Shown here: one piece after another, positions 6,826 through 11,213 of the stretch
Layout of the letters: every line of letters begins with the position of its first letter
Position numbering within the stretch: position 1 is the stretch's first letter
From: Pseudomonadota bacterium
GTDB taxonomy: Bacteria; Pseudomonadota; Alphaproteobacteria; Azospirillales; Azospirillaceae
Assembly (NCBI GenBank): GCA_023416455.1
Contig: JAEZHQ010000360.1
Coordinates: 1 to 11,213, forward strand
DNA length: 11,213 nt
Direction: 5' to 3'
Translations under genes and position numbers: made by a program
The notes under the pieces: generated by a model
What the model was told of the DNA's origin: nothing
The model's input: the letters and a program-made list of their open reading frames with translations, nothing else
The model's database searches: none

Positions 6826-7329
6826 TTACGACTTTTCGCGGCCCGCGAACAGTCCGTCGAGCACGAGCAGGGCGACGCCGACGCTGATTCCGCTGTCGGC
6901 GACGTTGAAGGCCCAGAAATGCCAGCCGGCGACATGGAAATCCAGGAAATCGGCCACCGCCCCGAAGCGCAGGCGGTCGATGACGTTGCCGATGGCGCCG
7001 CCGATGACCATCCCCAGCGCCAGCGCCACGAAGCGCCGGTCGGCCTGGCGCAGCCACAGGACCAGCATGACCACGATGGCCAGCGCCACCGCGCTCAGCA
7101 CATAGGGCATGACGGCATGGGAGCTTCCGAAGGTGCCGAAGCTGACCCCGGTGTTCCAGGCCATCACCAGGTTGAAGAAGGGCGTGACCTCGATCACCCG
7201 CGGGTAGGGCTGCATGACGGTGTCGAGGATCCACCACTTGCTGAGCTGGTCCAGGGCGATCACCACCGCCGCGACGACCAGGCCGAAGGCCGTGAAGGAG
7301 CGTGTTCCGGTTGCGGTCATGGCCTTCAT
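6826..7329 (-). CDS. lspA: Lipoprotein signal peptidase (prolipoprotein signal peptidase II)
   Basis: Inner-membrane aspartyl protease that removes the signal peptide of prolipoproteins after Lgt has added diacylglycerol to the lipobox cysteine. With the ATG at 7329 it is 167 residues, the usual length. Four hydrophobic segments are visible (about 12-26, 70-92, 101-116 and 138-160). Family motifs are DQLSKWW (27-33), NTGVSFG (59-65), GNVIDRLRFGAVADFLDFH (114-132) and FNVADSGIS (141-149); D118 and D145 are the catalytic aspartates (E. coli D114 and D141). Start choice is uncertain: ATG at 7329 has weak GGAAA upstream, ATG at 7320 gives three fewer residues, and ATG at 7368 begins inside a hairpin with no ribosome binding site. 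It follows ileS by 94 bases, the classic ileS-lspA arrangement, and precedes its likely substrate, the BamF-like lipoprotein. Confidence 0.97.
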   Translation of the reverse strand: MKAMTATGTRSFTAFGLVVAAVVIALDQLSKWWILDTVMQPYPRVIEVTPFFNLVMAWNTGVSFGTFGSSHAVMPYVLSAVALAIVVMLVLWLRQADRRFVALALGMVIGGAIGNVIDRLRFGAVADFLDFHVAGWHFWAFNVADSGISVGVALLVLDGLFAGREKS

Positions 7330-7355
7330 GCGGGGTGGTTTCCGGGCGGGTTGCG

Positions 7356-7403
7356 GCGCCCCTCCCATCGCCGGCCCGGCGGGTCCGGGGATGGGAGGGG
7401 CGC
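7356..7403. other. Perfect 14-bp inverted repeat between ileS and lspA
   Basis: Arms GCGCCCCTCCCATC (7356-7369) and GATGGGAGGGGCGC (7390-7403) enclose a 20-base GC-rich loop that can itself pair in part. It lies 20 bases past the ileS stop and 26 bases before the lspA start at 7329. No T-run follows on the minus strand, so it is not a canonical terminator. It may be an RNA processing or stability element, or a partial terminator that lowers lspA expression relative to ileS. Confidence 0.6.
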
Positions 7404-7423
7404 AAGGGGCGCAAAGGAGGGGG

Positions 7424-10279
7424 TCAGGCGGCGCCCAGGGCGTCCACGGCGTCGCCGCAGCGGTGGCAGAGCGTCGGGTGGTCGGCGTTCCCGCCGACCT
7501 CCGGCAGGATCTTCCAGCAGCGTTCGCACTTGCCGCCGTCGGCCAGGCCCGGCACCACGGCGATCCCCGGCGCGTCGGGCAGGGTGAAGGCGTCCGCCGG
7601 GGGCGTGCCTTCCACCACCGCGATCTGCGAGGTGATGCAGACCTCGGCGAAGTCCAGCTCGGCCAGCAGGTTCCGGGTCGTCGCGTCCACGAAGACGGTG
7701 GGCCGGGCCTGGAGGGAGGAGCCGATCCGCTTGCCGGCGCGCTCCAGCTCCAGGGCGCCGGTGACCACCCGGCGCACGTTGCGGACGGCCTCCCAGCGGG
7801 CGGCCAGGGCGTCGTCGCGCCACGCCGCCGGGATGGCCGGGAAGAGGCGCAGGTGCACGCTGTCCTCGCTCCAGCCCACGGTGCCGGCCAGGCCCGGCGG
7901 CCGGGCCAGCCACGCCTCCTCCGCCGTGAAGCAGAGGATCGGGGCGAGCCAGGCGGTCAGGGCGGAGAGCAGATGCTCCATCACCGTGCGCACCGAGCGG
8001 CGGCGGACCGACCCCGGCGCGTCGCAGTAGAGGCTGTCCTTGCGGACGTCGAAATAGAAGGCCGACAGGTCGACGGCGCAGAAATTGTGGATGGCGACCG
8101 ACAGGCCGTGGAAGTCGTACTCCTCGATGCGGGCGCGCACCACCGCGTCCAGCTCGGCCAGCCGGTGCAGGACCCAGCGCTCCAGCTCGGGCATCGCCGC
8201 CGCCTCGATGCGCTCGGCCGGCGTGTAGTCGGCCAGCGCGCCCAGCACGTAGCGCAGCGTGTTGCGCAGGCGGCGGTAATGGTCGGCCTGGTACTTGATG
8301 ATGTCGGGGCCGATGCGCTGGTCCTCGGTGTAGTCGGTGCTGACCACCCACAGGCGCAGGATGTCGGCGCCGTACTGGTCGCAGACCTGCTGCGGCGCCA
8401 CCACGTTGCCCAGCGACTTGGACATCTTGCGGCCCTGCTCGTCGAGCGTGAAGCCGTGGGTCAGCACCGCGTCGTAGGGCGCCCGGCCGCGCGTGCCGCA
8501 GCTCTCCAGCAGCGAGGAATGGAACCAGCCGCGGTGCTGGTCGGAGCCCTCCAGGTAGAGCGAGGCCGGCCATTTCAGCTCCGGCCGCTGCTCCAGCACG
8601 AAGGCGTGGGTCGAGCCGGACTCGAACCACACGTCGACGATGTCGCGGACCTGCTCGAAGTCGTCGGCGCGGTAGCCGTCGCCCAGGAAATCCTGCGGGT
8701 CGCGGGCGAACCAGGCGTCGCTGCCCTCGCTCTCGAAGATGGCGGCGATGCGCTCGAACACCGCGGGGTCGCGCAGGATCGCGCCGTCCGCCTTGCGCAC
8801 GAACAGGGCGATGGGCACGCCCCAGGCGCGCTGGCGGCTGATGCACCAGTCCGGCCGCTGCTCGATCATGGCGCGGATGCGGTTCTCGCCCTGGGCGGGG
8901 AACCAGCGGGTCTCGGCGATGGCCTTCAGCGCCGTCCGGCGCAGGTCGTTCGTCTCCATGGAGATGAACCACTGCGGCGTGGTGCGGAAGATCAGCGGCG
9001 CCTTGGAGCGCCAGGAATGCGGGTAGCTGTGCTTGATCCGGCCGCGCGCCAGCAGCGATCCGGCCTCGGCGAAGGCCGTCAGCACCGCCTCGTTGGCCTC
9101 GCCCGGCTTGCCCTGGTCGGTGTAGACGCGCAGGCCCGCGAACAGCGGCACATGGTCGTAGTAGCGGCCGTCCTCGCCCACCGTCTGCGGCACCTCGATG
9201 CCGTTGGCCTGGCCCAGGCGGAAGTCGTCCTCGCCGTGGCCGGGGGCGATGTGCACGAAGCCGGTGCCGGCGTCGGTGGTGACGAAGCCGCCGGCCAGCA
9301 GCGGGACCTTGAAGTCGTAGCCGCTGCGGGTCAGCGGGTGGTGGCAGAAGCCGCCGGCCAGCCGCGACCCGGGGAAGCGGTGCAGCAGGCGCCACTCGGC
9401 GATCCCGGCCTCGCGGGCGACGGCCTCGGCCAGCGCGGTGGCGACCACCAGCCGCTCGCCGACCTCGGCGCGGCTGCCCTCGGCGGTCGCCAGCACCTTG
9501 AAGACGCCGTACTCGATGTCGTCGCCGTAGGCGATGGCGCGGTTGCCCGGCAGGGTCCAGGGGGTGGTGGTCCAGATGACGATGCTGGCGTCGTCGACCT
9601 CCGGCGCCGGCGAGCCCCAGACGGCGAAGCGGGCGAAGACGGTGGTCGAGGTGTGGTCGTGATACTCGATCTCCGCCTCGGCCAGCGCCGTCTTCTCCAC
9701 CACCGACCACATGACCGGCTTGGCGCCCTTGTAGAGGCCGCCGTTGGCCGCGAACTTGTGGATCTCGCGGACGATCTGCGCCTCGGCCGGGAAGGTCATG
9801 GTGGTGTAGGGCTCGGCCCAGTTGCCCTCGACGCCCAGCCGGCGGAACTCGCCGGACTGGATGTCCACCCATTCCTGGGCGAACTGGCGGCATTCGGCGC
9901 GGAACCGGTTGAGCGGGACCTCGTCCTTGTCCTGGCCGGCGGCGCGGTACTTCTCCTCGATCTTCCACTCGATGGGCAGGCCGTGGCAGTCCCAGCCGGG
10001 CACGTAGTTGGAATCGTAGCCCTGCATCTGGCGCGAGCGGACGATGACGTCCTTCAGGATCTTGTTGACCGCGTGGCCGATGTGGATGTTGCCGTTGGCG
10101 TAGGGCGGGCCGTCGTGGAGGATGAACTTTTCACGGCCCCGGGCGGTCTCGCGCAGGCGCCGGAACAGGTCCATCTCGGCCCAGCGGCGCAGCAGCTCGG
10201 GCTCCTTGGCCGGCAGGCCGCCGCGCATGGGGAAGTCGGTGCGCGGCAGGAAGACGGTCGGTTTGTAGTCGCGGGTCAT
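7424..10279 (-). CDS. ileS: Isoleucyl-tRNA synthetase
   Basis: Class I aminoacyl-tRNA synthetase that charges tRNA-Ile in the cytoplasm and edits mischarged valine. The protein is 951 residues (E. coli 938). In order: class I motif HIGH at 66-69 within GPPYANGNIHIGHA; the inserted editing domain (CP1) with WTTTPWTLPGN at 236-246 and GTGFVHIAPGHGEDD at 338-352; the second catalytic half with DVWFESG (549-555); KMSKS at 618-622; an alpha-helical anticodon-binding domain; and a C-terminal zinc finger with C918, C921, C938 and C941. This zinc-bearing layout is the bacterial IleS1 type. The ATG at 10279 has AGGA seven bases upstream and gives the standard N-terminus; the open frame extends further up but that part is low-complexity leader. 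A sigma70-like promoter lies about 150 bases upstream. Confidence 0.98.
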   Translation of the reverse strand: MTRDYKPTVFLPRTDFPMRGGLPAKEPELLRRWAEMDLFRRLRETARGREKFILHDGPPYANGNIHIGHAVNKILKDVIVRSRQMQGYDSNYVPGWDCHGLPIEWKIEEKYRAAGQDKDEVPLNRFRAECRQFAQEWVDIQSGEFRRLGVEGNWAEPYTTMTFPAEAQIVREIHKFAANGGLYKGAKPVMWSVVEKTALAEAEIEYHDHTSTTVFARFAVWGSPAPEVDDASIVIWTTTPWTLPGNRAIAYGDDIEYGVFKVLATAEGSRAEVGERLVVATALAEAVAREAGIAEWRLLHRFPGSRLAGGFCHHPLTRSGYDFKVPLLAGGFVTTDAGTGFVHIAPGHGEDDFRLGQANGIEVPQTVGEDGRYYDHVPLFAGLRVYTDQGKPGEANEAVLTAFAEAGSLLARGRIKHSYPHSWRSKAPLIFRTTPQWFISMETNDLRRTALKAIAETRWFPAQGENRIRAMIEQRPDWCISRQRAWGVPIALFVRKADGAILRDPAVFERIAAIFESEGSDAWFARDPQDFLGDGYRADDFEQVRDIVDVWFESGSTHAFVLEQRPELKWPASLYLEGSDQHRGWFHSSLLESCGTRGRAPYDAVLTHGFTLDEQGRKMSKSLGNVVAPQQVCDQYGADILRLWVVSTDYTEDQRIGPDIIKYQADHYRRLRNTLRYVLGALADYTPAERIEAAAMPELERWVLHRLAELDAVVRARIEEYDFHGLSVAIHNFCAVDLSAFYFDVRKDSLYCDAPGSVRRRSVRTVMEHLLSALTAWLAPILCFTAEEAWLARPPGLAGTVGWSEDSVHLRLFPAIPAAWRDDALAARWEAVRNVRRVVTGALELERAGKRIGSSLQARPTVFVDATTRNLLAELDFAEVCITSQIAVVEGTPPADAFTLPDAPGIAVVPGLADGGKCERCWKILPEVGGNADHPTLCHRCGDAVDALGAA

Positions 10280-10348
10280 CGGAGGTTCCTGAAGCAAGAC
10301 CGTCGGGGGCGGCGGTCCGGCCTCCGACGCACACGGGGGGGTGGCGGT

Positions 10349-10372
10349 CCCGGCCCCCCTTAGAGGGCCGGG
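10349..10372 (-). promoter_or_regulatory. GC-rich hairpin in the ileS leader
   Basis: Arms CCCGGCCC (10349-10356) and GGGCCGGG (10365-10372) enclose eight bases. On the minus strand the loop contains the TAA stop of a short open frame that begins at the presumed transcription start. The hairpin lies in the ileS 5' leader, 70 bases before the ileS ATG. No U-run follows, so intrinsic termination is unlikely. The same arms and loop length recur at 10549-10572. Confidence 0.5.
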
Positions 10373-10419
10373 CCGGTAATTCGCGCCGGATGCGCCGGGA
10401 TCCGCAGCATCACCATCAT
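10360..10419 (-). CDS. Candidate 19-residue leader peptide of ileS
   Basis: A 20-codon open frame reads MMVMLRIPAHPARITGPAL and ends with TAA inside the leader hairpin. Its ATG lies eight bases after the -10 box of the ileS promoter, so the mRNA would begin at or within two or so bases of the start codon, i.e. leaderless translation. It has two Ile codons (ATC, ATT) among 19. The position and the overlap of stop codon and hairpin resemble a leader-peptide control element, but there is no run of regulatory codons and no terminator U-run. It could also be chance: the frame is the tail of a longer open frame extending up towards pyrE. Confidence 0.25.
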   Translation of the reverse strand: MMVMLRIPAHPARITGPAL

Positions 10420-10427
10420 GGCGCGGG

Positions 10428-10455
10428 ATATTAGCCGTGCGTGCGTTGCGGTCAA
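10428..10455 (-). promoter_or_regulatory. Sigma70-like promoter for ileS
   Basis: On the minus strand TTGACC (10455-10450) and TAATAT (10433-10428) are separated by 16 bases. The -35 box matches the consensus in five of six positions; the -10 box matches in four of six, including the key A2 and T6. Transcription would start near 10419-10421, giving an ileS leader of about 140 bases. This is the clearest promoter in the window and would drive ileS, lspA and the bamF-like gene up to the terminator at 6143-6169. Confidence 0.65.
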
Positions 10456-10482
10456 GGCGGGCGGCCCCCTGGTGGTCGGATG

Positions 10483-10517
10483 CGGGCGGACGGTTCGTGC
10501 CATGCACCGTCCGCCCG
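10483..10517. other. Perfect 12-bp hairpin in the pyrE-ileS gap
   Basis: Arms CGGGCGGACGGT (10483-10494) and ACCGTCCGCCCG (10506-10517) enclose an 11-base loop. It lies 70 bases past the pyrE stop and upstream of the ileS -35 box. No T-run follows on either strand. It probably marks the 3' end region of pyrE mRNA, as a stabilising structure or an atypical terminator. Confidence 0.55.
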
Positions 10518-10548
10518 GTGAATCGGCCCCCGGATTGGAGATGTCGTG

Positions 10549-10572
10549 CCCGGCCCCCGGTCGCGGGCCGGG
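10549..10572. other. GC-rich hairpin directly after pyrE
   Basis: Arms CCCGGCCC and GGGCCGGG, 8-base loop, starting 15 bases past the pyrE stop codon. The arms are identical to those of the ileS leader hairpin exactly 200 bases away. The sequence between this hairpin and the stop partly repeats it (CGCGGGCCGGG occurs twice in tandem), allowing alternative pairings. No T-run follows on the minus strand. Confidence 0.45.
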
Positions 10573-10586
10573 CCGCGGGCCGGGGG

Positions 10587-11213
10587 TCAGTCGAAGCTGG
10601 ACTTGCCGCCGTGCGCAGCCGACCAGCCGACCGGGTCGTTCAGGAACCTCTCCACCTCGCCCAGCGTGCCCTCGTCGAAATAGCGGTGGTCGCGGGCGAC
10701 CTTCAGCACGTCCCACCAGGTGCACAGCTCGTGCAGGCGGACGCCGATCCGCTCCATGTTGGTCTTCGACTGCGGGAAGATGCCGTAATGGAAGATGACG
10801 AAGCTGTCGGTGACCGTCGCCCCGCCGTTGCGCAGCGCGGTGACGAAGTTCTCCTTGCTCTTGCCGTCGGTGGCGAGATCCTCGACCAGGAGGACCCGCT
10901 GCCCCTCCTCCAGCACGCCCTCGATCTGGGCGTTGCGGCCGAAGCCCTTGGGCTTCTTGCGGACATACTGCATGGGCAGCTCCAGCCGCTCGGCGATCCA
11001 GGCGGCGAAGGGGATGCCCGCCGTCTCGCCGCCGGCCACCGCATCGACGCTCTCGTAGCCGATCTCGCGCTCGATGGTGGCCACCGCGAAGTCCATCAGC
11101 GCCTTGCGGGCGCGCGGGAAGGACACGATGCGCCGGCAGTCGGTGTAGACCGGGCTCGCCCAGCCCGAGGTGAAGATGAAGGGCTGGTCGGCGTTGAAGT
11201 GCAGCGCCTTGAT
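10587..11213 (-). CDS. pyrE: Orotate phosphoribosyltransferase (5' end cut by window edge)
   Basis: PyrE joins orotate and PRPP to give orotidine 5'-monophosphate, the fifth step of pyrimidine synthesis, in the cytoplasm. The frame stays open to the window edge, giving 208 visible residues; only a short N-terminal part should be missing. Visible family features are FIFTSGWASPVYTDCRR (about 13-28, substrate loop), GGETAGIPFAAWIAERL (61-77), the lysine-rich YVRKKPKGFGRNAQIEG (83-99) and the PRPP-binding strand and loop VLLVEDLATDGKS (107-119) with the acidic pair E111-D112. The C-terminus (WWDVLKVARDHRYFD and LNDPVGW) is of the kind found in alphaproteobacterial OPRTs. An internal GTG at 11126 is not the start, because conserved sequence continues upstream of it. 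The gene is separated from ileS by 307 bases with its own promoter, so the two are probably separate transcription units. Confidence 0.95.
   Translation of the reverse strand: MKALHFNADQPFIFTSGWASPVYTDCRRIVSFPRARKALMDFAVATIEREIGYESVDAVAGGETAGIPFAAWIAERLELPMQYVRKKPKGFGRNAQIEGVLEEGQRVLLVEDLATDGKSKENFVTALRNGGATVTDSFVIFHYGIFPQSKTNMERIGVRLHELCTWWDVLKVARDHRYFDEGTLGEVERFLNDPVGWSAAHGGKSSFD

Noticed and set aside
7214..10363. Plus-strand open frame of about 1050 codons opposite ileS and lspA
   Set aside because: Shadow of ileS, whose motifs and length are unmistakable; no recognisable motif or suitable start signal on the plus strand.
10280..10427. T-box riboswitch upstream of ileS
   Set aside because: No T-box bulge sequence or specifier stem-loop is visible, there is no terminator/antiterminator pair, and T-boxes are not typical of alphaproteobacteria.
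10280..10507. Extended ileS N-terminus starting at 10507
   Set aside because: The added 76 residues are not IleS-like and include the promoter; ATG at 10279 has its own ribosome binding site and gives the standard N-terminus.
10418..10798. Plus-strand 126-codon open frame across the ileS-pyrE gap
   Set aside because: More than half of it is antisense to pyrE, it lacks a ribosome binding site, and it runs through hairpins in the gap.
1..11213. Mobile element, phage, defence system, CRISPR array or tRNA
   Set aside because: No transposase, integrase, terminal inverted repeats, repeat-spacer array or tRNA cloverleaf seen; the gene content is syntenic housekeeping with uniform composition.

Overview
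This window reads as ordinary chromosomal housekeeping DNA from a very GC-rich alphaproteobacterium. The best guess is a Rhodospirillales member near Azospirillum. That guess rests on strong G/C bias at third codon positions, a DUF3035/BamF-type lipoprotein (an alphaproteobacterial family), and the order ileS-lspA-bamF-M16-M16. The genus is inference, because no rRNA or other species marker is present.

All recognisable conserved genes lie on the minus strand. In transcription order, from right to left, they are: pyrE (5' end cut by the window edge); a 307-bp intergenic region with GC-rich hairpins and the clearest sigma70-like promoter in the window; ileS; lspA; a BamF-like lipoprotein gene; a rho-independent terminator; an active M16 zinc peptidase; its catalytically degenerate M16 partner; then pgi; and mutL (3' part cut by the window edge). 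One small plausible gene of unknown function, with a TMADP pentapeptide repeat, lies on the plus strand. It is divergent from pgi and convergent with the M16 pair.

Some functional links are visible. LspA is the signal peptidase that would mature the adjacent BamF-like lipoprotein, and BamF belongs to the outer-membrane beta-barrel assembly machine. The two M16 proteins have signal peptides, are separated by one base, and have complementary sets of catalytic residues, so they probably form a periplasmic heterodimer. IleS, PyrE, Pgi and MutL serve translation, pyrimidine synthesis, sugar phosphate metabolism and mismatch repair.

I see no mobile element, CRISPR array, phage gene, tRNA or rRNA, and no clear new multi-gene system. 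The points most worth checking are a 19-codon open frame directly after the ileS promoter that ends inside a leader hairpin, the small divergent repeat protein, and the terminator lodged just upstream of the M16 pair.
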